In this document: positions 46,912-58,252 of the stretch, one piece after another | Position numbering within the stretch: the stretch's first letter is position 1 | How the letters are laid out: every line of letters begins with the position of its first letter | Source: Cladobotryum mycophilum | Taxonomy: Eukaryota > Ascomycota > Sordariomycetes > Hypocreales > Hypocreaceae | Assembly (NCBI GenBank): GCA_036429605.1 | Contig: CM071589.1 | Coordinates: 2,046,001-2,110,000 of the forward strand | Direction: 5' to 3' | DNA length: 64,000 bases | Made by a program: the position numbers and the translations under genes | The notes under the pieces: model-generated | What the model was told of the DNA's origin: nothing | Seen by the model: the letters and a program-made list of their open reading frames with translations, nothing else | Databases searched by the model: none

Positions 46912-48504
46912 GCTGGTCTAAATGGGGCAAGGCTATACATCAGCAAATACAGTTCCAGGAAAGCATAATGTTCAGATTTTGGTGTTATTGAGCTCAAGCA
47001 GCCTCCTTCAAAAGACCCCCATCGACTTTTGAAAGTTCGTTGCGTCATCTGCCCACTTAGGGCAAGCTCAGGAGAGATTGTTTGAACCGGTCCGTAGCGC
47101 GACAGACGGCAGACACGACTTACAGCTTACAGGCACAGCTGAATAAGCGTACTCCTACATGGAGGATTATGTCCCAGACCAGAAAAAAGGAGGCGGGGGG
47201 CAGAAAAGAAGAAACAATGAATGATGACACTGGCTGGACACACAACTTGACTCTGGTGCAAACTTGGAGAGCTCGTCTGGCTGAAGAGGGTGACGAGATC
47301 TGACGGCTTGTTTCGATAGCCTTGCCGGGACGGATCAGTATCACGTGCTGATAAGGAATTTTGGGGCTAAGTGGGTACTGCACGCCGGCCGCAACTGCCA
47401 AAAGTGTCCAGCCTTGTGCTGTAAATTATGGGGCTAGTATTAATCATGCGTCCAGTATAAGCCGTCATGCAAGCCATGCTGTGGACGGCAAACACTCACC
47501 ATTCATTGGCTGGCATTTATAACAATGGATGGGGTCACGGCAGTCCTCTTTTTTATGTGGTATTAATCATTTCCAAAGTAGGAGCCCATACGCAGTACTC
47601 AGAGTTATAAGAGAAACTGTGCATAAAGGACTATAAGGGGTAGTCTACAGATTGCTTAAACTAGGTAGCACAACGCGCATAATAAATGTATCTCGCTCCC
47701 TCTTACAACACCATAAGTCGACATGCTCACTAATATCGTCCTGATTAGCCATACAATATAATTGTTTGGGCCTATCGTCACCCACCCATTCAATTGACTC
47801 GTGAGTTGCGATTAACGCCATCTTTTACTTTGTCCTCCGAAACAATCGAAATGAGGTATCATTCTTAACCATTAACCGCCGTTTATCGAGCTATAAATAG
47901 GAGTCTTTTTATCTTGATAGTGCTGCTATAAGTATTGATAAAGCCCGTTGGCTCAATAAGTCAGGTCGCGTTGCTTACCCTGTCCAGCATCATAGACGCC
48001 ACGGTGTATATTCCCTTCATCTACTAGGAAGCAAGTTTTCATCCTCGTTCTTGGTATTATCTCATAAAGACTGCGCTCTGCCTTGCTTTTTCTATGCAGG
48101 TATTACGTCTCATGCCCTTTTTCCATTCCAACTCATTGTATCAGCAAGTTCGCTAACTCCTAGTCCATGTGTTCATCTTCCCCCTCCTACGCCATAACGC
48201 CATAGAGTTCTATTTACATAAAATACTCTTTAAAGCAAAGCAATTCAGTGTTGTAAAATGTATGTCATCTCGTGATTCAGACCACGTAAAAATTCAGCCT
48301 ATCCGAGAACTTGATGATCCGTATCCTCCGTTGTTTGAGACAACTGGACCATTTGCAGCTGAATACGTCAAGCAAAGCGGTGTGATTGACCATGTAGTGC
48401 CCCGATCATCACGTTAAAATATTCGGGTCAAAAAAAGCATCGGCTTATTCCTTTAGTATGTAAGCCAACCCATACCGCTGCAGTCTTGACATCTCCAAAT
48501 CTTT
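46912..48504. other. Intergenic spacer SIN3 / TAF2, partly A/T-rich
   Basis: This 1.6-kb gap holds the SIN3 promoter near 46912 and the TAF2 3' end near 48504. From about 47400 to 48450 it is visibly richer in A/T than the flanking genes. A plus-strand ORF at 48169-48417 has no recognisable similarity. No terminal repeats of a mobile element were recognised. Confidence 0.5.
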
Positions 48505-51500
48505 CTAAGGAGCGGATGGCTTTTGAGGTTGAGGTTTCCTGATAATCTTGATTTTCGGCCGACCGGTGGATGCACCTGTTTGCAATGCCGCAGGTGGGGT
48601 TCCCCCTTTTAATAAGGAAGTTGAAGAAGAATGAGGCTTCACCAAGACTTTGTTGGTGGATGGAGGGGTTGGAAGGTGTGAACTTCCTGGAAGGGGCTTT
48701 CGAATAACTTCACCTGTTGGCAAAGGCTTTCTGATTGGTTTAACAGTTATTCCATCCCTGGAGTGCCCACCAGAGTACTCCTTTGCAGGCCCTCCTGGCA
48801 AAGCAGTTCTGGAAGAAGCAGACGATCCCAAAGATTTGCCAAGAATGACAGCCAAACGTTTTGGGTTCCTCGTTTTTAATGTGACTATACGACGGTGCCT
48901 CGTCGATGTTGCCCCCAATCCCCTATCTGCGCTTGAGGTCTGCTGCTCTGTCTTTGGTCGCTTTGATGCAGGAGGCAGGCTGTCACTCTTGTCTGGACGG
49001 GGGCGTTTGGACAAAATACCACCAGAATGGTGCTCTGTCTTGATTACTACCTTGGAGGGCGGACCATTTGATGGGCGTGAAACGGATGGTGTTGCAATAA
49101 TGGTATTGCCTTGAGTAGGTCCCGAGGTGGGCACCTGGCGCTGCAGCGGTGGTGTAGGTTTGGGGGGTGGTGTGGGCCGCGGCAGTTGGGCAAACTTGGG
49201 CAACGATGCTGGTTTCGGTAGTTGTGCTGGCTTTGATGGAATTGCAGGCTTCGCTGACGGCAGGGAAGGCTTCGGCGGTTGCATGAGCTTTGGTGTGTGT
49301 GTAGGTTTCGGCATTGGTGCAGGCTTTGGGGTTTGTGACGGCTTTGGCGGCTGTGAAGACTTCATGTTGATCTTGATGGACGGTGTTCGTTGAACTGGGG
49401 GTGGAGGCTTGATCTCCTGGGGAGGAGGTGGCGGCGGTAGGCTTGGTCCCTTGAGCTTCGTCTTGTAATATGACTTGAAGTTTACGATCAACTGTGGAAG
49501 ATTAGAATCAATATTCATAAGGGACCCTATGTCACTTACCCGGTCAGCAAGCTGTTGAGCCGGCCTCTCTACCTTCCAGGCCTTGGGCAGATTAAGCGTA
49601 AGAACCCAGCCACGCGCCTCCTCAAACATCATGGTAGCAAGGTCAAGCAGGTTCTCTACTTCACCTCGCCCAAGACCCTGATGATCCAACGCCTTGCGCA
49701 TCGCCGTACTATAATGCCTCTCATCCGCACCATATGTCTCCTCCATCTCTCGTCTCAGGGCTTTGAGTGCTGCGTCAAGATTTTCTTTCCGAGCAAACTT
49801 CTCCTTTCGAGCAGCGATTTCTTCAGCACTATCTTGAACGAGCAGCAATGCATCGGCCTCATCCTGAAGAGGTTCGCTCTTAACGTCCTTCGAGTATTCG
49901 CCAAATGCAATAGCAGCAAGACCACGGGCCATAGCCTGAACAAGTTTGTTGCGGACAAATGGCGACCGATCGGTCATCAATGAGTAGAGCAGAAAAGTAA
50001 AGACGGTGGGATCCATCATAGCTCCGAGATCAATCAAAGACTCAAAACACTTGATTCGAATAAGATCTCTGGTACCATCGAGAAGGTATTGTCCAAAGTC
50101 GGCATAATTTTTCGGTATGACCTCTGCTTTCATGAGACGCTGCTTCGCATCTAATCCAGCAATTGTCCAAATGTTCTGGTAAGAGTGTGTCCACTCGTCT
50201 CTCCTAAGAACCCTCTCAATCTGCTCCAGGGCTTCTTCGAGAAAACCGCGCTCTTCATCCGTAGGAATCTTGCTTTGGCGTTGAAACCAGTCGTCTTGCT
50301 GAGAAGGGATTAAAGACGTTGCCAGCGCCTCGACAAGCGTTGCGATATAGAAGTGATCCGAGAAAGGGTTATCCTCATTATTGTTGAACAAAAGCTGGTC
50401 TAGAATAAAGCGGCGAGCCTCAAATGGGCATCTCGATGTCGGATCTCGGACCTCAGCGATTGCCTTGATTATGGCGCATCGAACATTGTACTGCTTTTTA
50501 TCCGAGAAGTCATTCTGCCGAGGCTGGTTGGTTTGGTCATAACAAAACATTTCACGAAACGCCCTCAAAAGCTGTCGCAGACCCAACATTGGAATGTCCT
50601 TGATGTTGGCCTGCCGAGTAAGGGCTTCAGCCGCCATGGTTCTGATTCCATGAAAGTACCGGCGGTCAATGAGCGTTCGAACAAGAAAGCCCGAGGCAAT
50701 CGGATGAAGAGGGCCTTGTGCCAAATACAGCATCGCATCCTGCTGAGCGACGACATCTCTGTCCTGTTGAAGCTGGGACACATACATGTACGGTTCAAGT
50801 GTCCGATTCATGCCACAGGCCCATTCAAAATCTGCATCAACGCGAATCCACTCGTAGGATTCTTGGTCCATCTTTCGCTCGGTGTCAGGATCCCAGTCTA
50901 TTAACTCCCAGTCCCGCTGGTCTTCCGCACTTTGAAGTACGTCTCCCAAGCAATAGAGCAATGCATCGTCGGCGTTTTCTGCGACTTCGATACTGGCGCC
51001 AGCGTTGTGCTTCTCCTTCATGCGGCGGGTTCGTTTCAGCCGTTTGTACTTGGTGTTGTACGGGATTTCGAATTTTGTCGATCGTGTAGCATCTTCGCGA
51101 ATCTCCAGAATATGCTCATAAGGAGTGCCATCAGCTTCATGGATTCGAACAGTCATCGGGCCCGTAAATAACGGTTGGATTTCACCAATTTTGAGATCGG
51201 CCCGTCGTTCCTTGATCACTCTGAGGAAGTCTTCTTTCTGAAGAGCAGACCTTTTCGCAGTTTGGTGCTGGACTTGATTGAGGGTCAGCTCGACACAAAG
51301 TCGCTTCTTATTAAACTTGGCCTTCACGTCAAATCTAGGGCAACCAGAGTTATAGATCCATTGATTCCAGAAGCTCTCGAGGCGGTACTTAACAGCCTTT
51401 TCGCAAGTGGCCTTGAATTTTTCAGTGTCCAAAATAGTAGACCTGTCACTACTCTCGATCTGAACTTTAGTGAGAAGCTTTTGGAGAATACGCGTCAACC

Positions 51501-53180
51501 CATGGCCACCAGACGCCTTGCTTAGTCTCTTGTCGAGGATAAAGAAGACAACGGGTGCTTTGAGGCGCATGAACTCCATCTCAAATTCACCAAGATGAAG
51601 GCTAGGCCCAAGATCAAACAGCGACGGCCTATCAATGTCGGCTTCAACCAGCTTGTCTGCCAGTGTTTTCATTCGAAACCGGTATTCATTGTTTCCGCAC
51701 AGTCGCTTCATGAACAGATCCGTCATGTAGTGGGCGATTCCAATGACAAGCCACAAATCATTTCGGGTGTTGGGAATCATGTTGATTCCAATCCATTGGT
51801 AGGTCAAGGTATGGACAATTTTCCTCGTCACGTCAATCTCGGTATCAATGATATCTTCAGGGAAGAGTAATCTGTTGCTGATGAACGCTAGGGAATGTAA
51901 TGCCACGGTATCTTCTACCAGGTCATCGAGAAAACAGATTTTGAAATTACCAAATGGGTATTTCGCAAAGGTATAGGTAAAGAAGTCAGCAGCCATAGTC
52001 AGGGCAGCCGCTGTGTTGCGCACCCAGTCGCCTCGATGAGGCAAACAGTAGGCGTGAACCTTGAGAGCACTCATCCCGAGCTTTACTTCATCCTCTTCTG
52101 TCCTGAATTCGGATGAAAGGTCAATGTGCTCGAAAGGACCCACGGCAAACCCCAGCTTCTGCACGGAGACCTTCTTCTCTGGTTCAAAGACCAAGATCTT
52201 CTTGCGGTCGTCTTCAGGGTCAACCGATTCCTCCATAAGAAATCCAGAGCAGACCACGGACATCTCCCGAAGTTTATCTTCTTCTGCAAGTCTTGTATGG
52301 CGATCTTGACGGTCGTAGCTGTCAATTTGCATCTTATCACCGCTACCATGGGAGTGACCATCCTTCTGGGTGGCCAAGGCTTGTTGGAGGGCATCACCAA
52401 GCGTCCGCGGATACTTGATCGAGATTCTCCAGTCGCAGCGCGCGCCATGGTCGTCTATGCAAGGAAAGATACAGGACGCAGTTCCAGGTTGAATAGAATG
52501 CCGTGTGTACATGTGTGTGAACCGATTATCCAGGGCATCGACTCCGATAAAGTGGAGTCCGTCTCTAGGGTTTGTATTCGTAAAGGGTATCGTAATTTTG
52601 TATTGCTTATGGGACTTTTCGGGGGCTCCAGATTGGAGGTAGACTTTCTAATGATCAACCTCGGGCGATCCTGCTCCCCTTTGCCACGTAGATGCACCTT
52701 CAGTGAGCCATAGACCGGTGTACAACCCTCGAACTCTCTATTCTCGGCGGGCACGTCGGTCTTGCGGCTGTGAAAAACGGAACGGGCACGAATGCGACGA
52801 AGATCGTGATGGTCCGCTCGTAGATTCCATCCCTTGGGTTGCGACAGCTTCAGGTACGGATCGTTGTATTCGGCAGACGCCTTGCGCTTCTGGCCCTCAA
52901 CAGCCTCTCCCTGCACCTCTCGCATTTCAGTAACCGTCACATTGTTCGTGTCGATTTCGCAATGTGCAGCGTCCAAAAGGATCTCGTCGATTTTGTCGGT
53001 AAAGGTAACGATGAAGATGTCGGTCGTGCCATCCAGGCGTCTGTCTCGAAAATTCACCTCGAGATTCACCTCCTGTTTAATGACGAAGTACTCCAGCATC
53101 GGTCGATCCTCGATAGGCGGCAAGTCATCTTTGCCATCCAGCAACGGATGTTGCTGCTCCGCAGCTTCGGGCAACAACAT
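48505..53180 (-). CDS. TAF2: TAF2, TFIID subunit (M1-aminopeptidase-like), frameshifted
   Basis: The gene starts MLLPEAAEQQH at 53180. Proposed exons are 53180-49540 and 49491-48505, with a 48-bp in-frame intron (GTAAGT...CCACAG, branch TCTAAT); corrected length is about 1542 aa. The N-terminal beta domain (EVNLEVNFRDRRLDGTTDI) leads to the aminopeptidase-like core: THMYTRHSIQPGTASCIFPC, DDHGARCDWRISIKYP and LTYQWIGINMIPNTRNDLW. The zinc-binding HExxH is absent (IGIAHYMTDLF instead), as in other TAF2 proteins, so it is a non-catalytic scaffold contacting promoter DNA. HEAT-like helices follow, then a basic Pro/Lys tail with repeated PKP units. The frame breaks at 52621-52625 (G5 on plus). One extra base joins NLEPPEKSHKQYKITIPF to the core. 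Confidence 0.93.
49129..49380. repeat. Degenerate Pro-Lys-Pro coding repeat in TAF2
   Basis: The 3' part of TAF2 encodes many imperfect units of the form (x)PKP(x) (PKPSQTPKPAPMPKPTHTPK and so on). On the plus strand it reads as GGCTTTGG-type repeats. Confidence 0.8.
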
Positions 53181-54018
53181 GATGCGGCCGAGGGAGCAGC
53201 TGGACTACCTGGTAAGGCGGCGTCAAAGAGGCGACTTCGTCGAGAGAGAAAAAAGCAGTGGGCGAGCAGCGAAGCTCTAGGAATCTCAGTTCTGAAGTTC
53301 ACAGCATCGAGGAAGGCGATATTGTCGCGAGCGCAGGCAGCCGATAGCGTCCAATGCTACTACCGGATCGGTATCATCGCACAGGGGAGAATCGATGGGT
53401 TGTCGTTACTGATGGCCGCTGGTCTCAAAATCGCACGCCGAGAAGTGAATTGCAGCAGGTGGGGAATGCGTATGCCAACAAGGTTTTCCCCGAAATTTGA
53501 TATCGATGGAGTCGATCTGGAGGCCACATAGAAAGCTTCAACTCTTCCAGAGGCGTCCGTCGCGTCACAGAAGCTCGTAGAGCACGGGCCACCTTCCGCT
53601 AATGCGTGGATGCACTTGCCCAACCTTTAAACACCAAAATTTGAGGGATCCTTACGTAAGGCTAGAACGCACTTGAGACTTACAGCGGCACTGAATGATT
53701 ATTTGTTCACCACCATGAATCACGATTACACGGATACCAAAATTCAGTAGACACAAGTCCTCTTGAATAGATAGTTGGCATAAAAATATCCCCTATGCCG
53801 GGAAGAAGAAAAAAACTACTAACATGCTGAAACAAGATTTGCTACAGCCAGAGTAGCAACAAATAAGCCCATAATCCATACAGAGGTATAATATAAGCAC
53901 AATGTGTATCATTGTCTTCCAGAAAATGACCAGCAACCACCCAACGCCAATGCCAACAAGAACCCTTAACCGTTCTCCAGTTTAATAACCTTGAAGCTGT
54001 GCCTTGATGGCGTTAATA
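53181..54018. other. Intergenic spacer TAF2 / SAS4-like gene
   Basis: An 838-bp gap between two minus-strand genes. It should include the TAF2 promoter and 5' UTR. No further gene was found. Confidence 0.5.
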
Positions 54019-55711
54019 CTATAATTGTCGACTCTCGCGTTTGTCTCTTCGCTTCTTTCTAGCGCGAGACTTGAGCGTATCTTCGTCGCGGTATTCCTCC
54101 GGCAAGATGAAGTCGGACTCCAACATATCGGGAATCGGATGACCCCATGCGAGGACTTTTCTTCCCGCTCGGCGGTGGCGGTGAAGTGCCCCGTCACGTT
54201 CGTACTTCTTGGTGAAGAATGATTTGAACTCCTTCGGGGGCTCTGGTGGTTTCGTCGGCAGTATAGGTTTTCGACTTGAACGTGGCTTTTTGGAGCCTAT
54301 GGCTGCCATCTTCGACCTTGCCCGTGCTTCTTGACGTAATTGTTTTGCCGGGGATGAAGCTTCACTTGCATCGTCCTGCGAAGTCACAGGATCCTCCGCA
54401 TCATCCTCCTCCTCCTCGTCATCGCTATCTCTAATCACTCGAGAGCCAGACTCGTCTGTGCCATGCCCGTCGGCGTTATCGCTTCCTTCTCCATCCTTCT
54501 CTGCTTTTTCTGCGAGTGCCTTCTCCTTCTCAAGTTTTCGTCGCTTCTCTTCTAAACTCCAGTTTCGAAACTTGTCCAGGATGGCTTGGCACCCTCTGAT
54601 GAAATGCATCCTCGCAGATTCAAAGGTTCTCTTCTTGGTCTCGGTAACACCACTAACGCCCATCACTCTCAGCCAGTCATGGCCTTGAAGGCCATCGAGC
54701 AATCGAATGATCTGGTCTTTTTCATGCTGGGCACGCCCCTTTTCAGTATTACGAATCGATCGTTCCAGCCTCTCGGCTCGCTTATGTGTCGATTCAAATA
54801 GGCTATTTGGTAACGGATCTTCAATATTCTTTGTTTTGTGCTGAGCCTCTAGGAAGCCAAAGTCGATTCGTTGCGAATCAAAGACTTCGGTGAAGAGCGC
54901 ATCGCCGTATCCTCTGACTGGGAAATCGATACAGTCGATAGTATGGTGGGGTCGATAAGCCGCGCGCTGAACCTCCGGTGCCGCGCGCAAGGATTTTGAA
55001 TCAACGATAACGATGGGTGTGTCGGGATTCAGCAAATCTAGCCAACTGTTAGACAACAGGGCAAACTAGGAGCAGAGGGATTGAGTTGCAACAAGGGAGA
55101 GACAGAAGCAACTCACGTTCTTCTTTTGGATCATTGCCTATCACTTCATCGTAGTCGGGAAAGTACGCAGAGAGCTCGCTTTTGAACCTGGTCGCTTCTT
55201 GCGATCGCAACTTACGACCCTGTTCTTTGGTATCGACTGCCTTGGGTTGTAACCGATCCAGCTCATGTTTTATACCATTTATTACTTTTGCTTGGTGTTT
55301 TGTCAGAGTATGATCCTGCTCAGGAGGCGCGGGCACCGTCGGCTTGGTGGTGGTGGGCTGGCCAGAAACGGCAGCAGCGGTAGTAGGCCTGTGTTCGCCA
55401 TTTGCTACGGCGGGCTGTCGCGGTACCGCAGGGAGTTGCACATTGACGTTCTCAATCGACACATGAGATTTTGCAATAATTTCAACAGCGATCCTCGTCT
55501 TCTTGGGCTTAACGGTGTCGAAGTCGCGGTCGGGGATCTCGAGGGCTCGTTTCATGCGACCGCCTGCGACGCCCGCCGCAGCGTTGCTATGGTGGAAGAG
55601 GCTTGGCCCTGGCCCAGAGCGCGTGAGGGGGCCACTGGCGTTGACGTTGTGATGTTGGGGGTGAAGGCCCTCAGCTCGTCGGTTGGAACGGGTGACGGAG
55701 GCCATCGGCAT
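54019..55711 (-). CDS. SAS4-domain protein (Something About Silencing complex subunit 4-like)
   Basis: Exons on the minus strand are 55711-55117 and 55037-54019 (80-bp intron GTGAGT...CTAG), giving 537 aa. The start could be either ATG of MPMASV. The N-terminal half is disordered and basic with KPKKTR, a likely nuclear signal. A charged helical segment (HQAKVINGIKHELDRLQPK) is followed by LLNPDTPIVIVDS. The core domain includes RTFESARMHFIRGCQAILDKF and WSLEEKRRKLEKEK, resembling the fungal SAS4 domain. An acidic DSDDEEEEDDAEDP stretch and a Lys/Arg-rich C-terminus follow, with WGHPIPDMLESDFILPEEY conserved-looking near the end. In yeast, Sas4 is a subunit of the Sas2 histone H4K16 acetyltransferase; assignment here rests on motif resemblance. 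A C5 run near 54237 is intact. Confidence 0.75.
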
Positions 55712-56512
55712 TTATTGACAGGCCAGTCATGTTTTTCAAGCAGGTTTATGAGGTCGCAGTCGCAGTCATGACGCGCGTTGCCTCGATTGTTGGCTCGACG
55801 CACCGGGGGGGATACTTTTTTGTTTGTTTCGTGCGACGTGACTCTTGAGGCTGTTGTACGGACACAGTTGATGGCTTTAGCGCAAAGTACCTGAGCTTTC
55901 AGCGCGTCATGGATTTATTTCCAGCTGGAGGGAGGCTTCTGGCAGCAGCCCGTAGCGGTTTCCTCCCGGTATCAGTGGTGTGTTTATAGTGGACCGACCC
56001 CTAAAGCTTCAGTGGTCTTCAGCTCTTGCCCGCTGTAGTGTAAGGAGCGAGGGACCGACCCTGCCAGTGTTTTTCCTACAGCGCGTTCCGCATTTAGTAA
56101 GTAAAAGTTATAATATGGGTCTTGCTCTTAAACCCGCATAAGGTTCTTAATGAACAAAGAACATGCAAGTCTCGCAAACATATGGATACCATACATACCT
56201 AACCTACAGAAATGGCATCTATGGATGCAACCTTTGTAATTCATGGACTGCATTAAAATGGAAACTACAACCGGAAATGCATCCTTAAAGTAATAAAGCT
56301 AATTGGTTCATTATATATATATTGTATCTATTTGTATCATTCATAAAAATGCTATATGGATATCCTATTCTGAATTCGTTGCTTCACCGTAAATGCTTCA
56401 TTCAACCTAACCAACAGCCAAGCCATCCAATATCTAGGGGTATATGCCAAAACAAACCTTGCTCACAAAAGCCTCTATGCCAAACCCAAACCAAAAACCC
56501 CCCATAATGTAC
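55712..56512. other. Intergenic spacer
   Basis: An 801-bp gap between two minus-strand genes, with the SAS4-like promoter next to 55712 and an A/T-rich 3' UTR-like part after about 56090. No gene was seen. Confidence 0.5.
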
Positions 56513-58252
56513 CTATGCAAGAAGATTCTCTCTGGATTTATTGCCATACTTTGACGGTAGAATGTGTAATCTGTGCATGGCCTTCAGTGTTGACTGATGC
56601 TTTTCGGCTTCAGCCTGTTCCTTTTCTCTCGCCAATACTTGCCTTTCCTTTTCCGCACTCTTGCTCTTATCCTTCTCCTCTTCCTCTCGCCGTTTCAACT
56701 CGTCTGGATGAACCATCTTTTCTTTCCCACGAATCATTTTGTGCATCAAATCTCGACCCTTGTGGCGCGCCTTGACGTAGGTCTCCAAGCCATATAGGAC
56801 AGCATATGCTTTCGATATCGGAACGTGACCCACGTCCACGCCTTCGGCTTTGAGACTTCTGACAAAGGCTCGGAAGTTGGATGTTGGTGGCCGGTAATGC
56901 CCACTGAGTGGTGATAGGGATGTCAGCTTCCCCTCTTTGATGCCAATGAGACCGCCTGCTGAGATTCGACCGCCCTGAAGGAATGACGAGTGCTGAAAGG
57001 CGCCGGCTTGCTTGATGCCTACGTAGAGGCGGAACGACGTGTCTGCAACGAATATCCACGTACCGTCCCTGACAGTTTTGCGCAGGAGCTTATTGAAAGC
57101 TGAAGTGGCGGATATCTGTGTCACTTTCTTAACATGGCGTGCCTCATCAATCGCCGGATTGACAAGTTTGGCGGCTCGATGCTCGTGTCTCGGCTCGATC
57201 ATCAATGTCGAGGCGGTTGAGTGGCTGTCGCTGACTGATTCATTGTAAGGGTGTTCAGTTATTGGCCGGAAAACAGGCGTAGGGTCATCCACAGGGACGA
57301 TGCCGTATATGCTATCCCTATACTTTTCGGTAGTATCAATGGGCTCGCCGTTTTTCGCCCAGCATATTCGGCCCTGGCTATCAACGGTGGCGAGGTAATA
57401 TTGGCGCTCTTCGCGAGACAGGTAGCGGACCTGATCCCTTTCGAGTCTCTCGCGAGGACAAGTCTGCAGCGATATGTACCGGCCTTCCCCATAATCCAGC
57501 CAGTAGAAGAAATTCTCGTTAGTGTTGGCCTTCCTCCACTCCTCGTGGTACATGCGCAAGTTGGTACCGTAGCGATGCTTCGTGTCTACTATTTCAAGCC
57601 AGTACTGAAGCCCTAATGTGAGCGCCGTTTGACGTCGATGAGCGTTGGCCTCTTCCTTCAAGTGCCGTGTTTTCTCTTTCTCCTCCTTTTCGTGTGCTGA
57701 GAGCTCCTCCGAATCCGAAGCCGCATCTATATCGGACTCTTCCTCATCGTCATCATGACCTGCTCTTCTTGCAACCATGCTGACTTTTTTCCAGTTCAGC
57801 CTCGCCGTTGAAGATCGCATATAATCAGTCTCCCCAAGCGATGCAGTATCCTGGCTATAACTGGATGGGCTGGTGATTGATCGACCTCGAGGCCTCATTG
57901 CCTCTCGAAACTGAGCTTCCCGAATGGCCGTAACCCATCTTGACGTCGGATCGAGAGTGAAGCCACTGATCTCCCTCCGCGCGCGGTAACCCCGAAAAGT
58001 CTTTTGAATGACACGGGCCGCATGAGCCCTCTCTTGCTGTCCATCCGAATGCTGACTGTGTTGTCGCTCATGGTTTGACCTGCGCTTCAGTTCCCTGAAT
58101 CGGCGTTTGATCTCCTCTTCCTTTTCATCCTGCACATGAGCTATATGCTCGAACTGGTCCCGCGACGGTGGTATGAGCGAATCCATATATTCCCGATTTC
58201 TCAATGAGCATGAGAGAGTCGAGAAGCTGGAGCTGAAGCTGGAGGCAGACAT
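56513..58252 (-). CDS. IQ calmodulin-binding motif protein
   Basis: A single uninterrupted frame of 579 aa, starting MSASSFSSSFSTLSC at 58252. Around residues 80-95, AARVIQKTFRGYRARRE is a complete IQ motif (IQxxxRGxxxR), which binds calmodulin or myosin-light-chain-like proteins. Flanking regions are Arg/Glu-rich coiled-coil-like. The middle domain (LQYWLEIVDTKHRYGTNLRM, NFFYWLDYGEGRYISL, TVDSQGRICWAKNGEPID) is Trp/Tyr-rich and appears in related fungal IQ proteins. A later segment (TWIFVADTSFRLYVGIKQAG, FLQGGRISAGGLIGIKEGKL) looks beta-rich. The C-terminal 90 residues form a charged helix. A membrane-associated calcium response role is plausible but not shown. No intron or frame break was seen. 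Confidence 0.85.
   Translation of the reverse strand: MSASSFSSSFSTLSCSLRNREYMDSLIPPSRDQFEHIAHVQDEKEEEIKRRFRELKRRSNHERQHSQHSDGQQERAHAARVIQKTFRGYRARREISGFTLDPTSRWVTAIREAQFREAMRPRGRSITSPSSYSQDTASLGETDYMRSSTARLNWKKVSMVARRAGHDDDEEESDIDAASDSEELSAHEKEEKEKTRHLKEEANAHRRQTALTLGLQYWLEIVDTKHRYGTNLRMYHEEWRKANTNENFFYWLDYGEGRYISLQTCPRERLERDQVRYLSREERQYYLATVDSQGRICWAKNGEPIDTTEKYRDSIYGIVPVDDPTPVFRPITEHPYNESVSDSHSTASTLMIEPRHEHRAAKLVNPAIDEARHVKKVTQISATSAFNKLLRKTVRDGTWIFVADTSFRLYVGIKQAGAFQHSSFLQGGRISAGGLIGIKEGKLTSLSPLSGHYRPPTSNFRAFVRSLKAEGVDVGHVPISKAYAVLYGLETYVKARHKGRDLMHKMIRGKEKMVHPDELKRREEEEKDKSKSAEKERQVLAREKEQAEAEKHQSTLKAMHRLHILPSKYGNKSRENLLA

Noticed and set aside
48169..48417. 82-codon plus-strand ORF in the A/T-rich spacer
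   Set aside because: Short, no similarity recognised, no splice partners.
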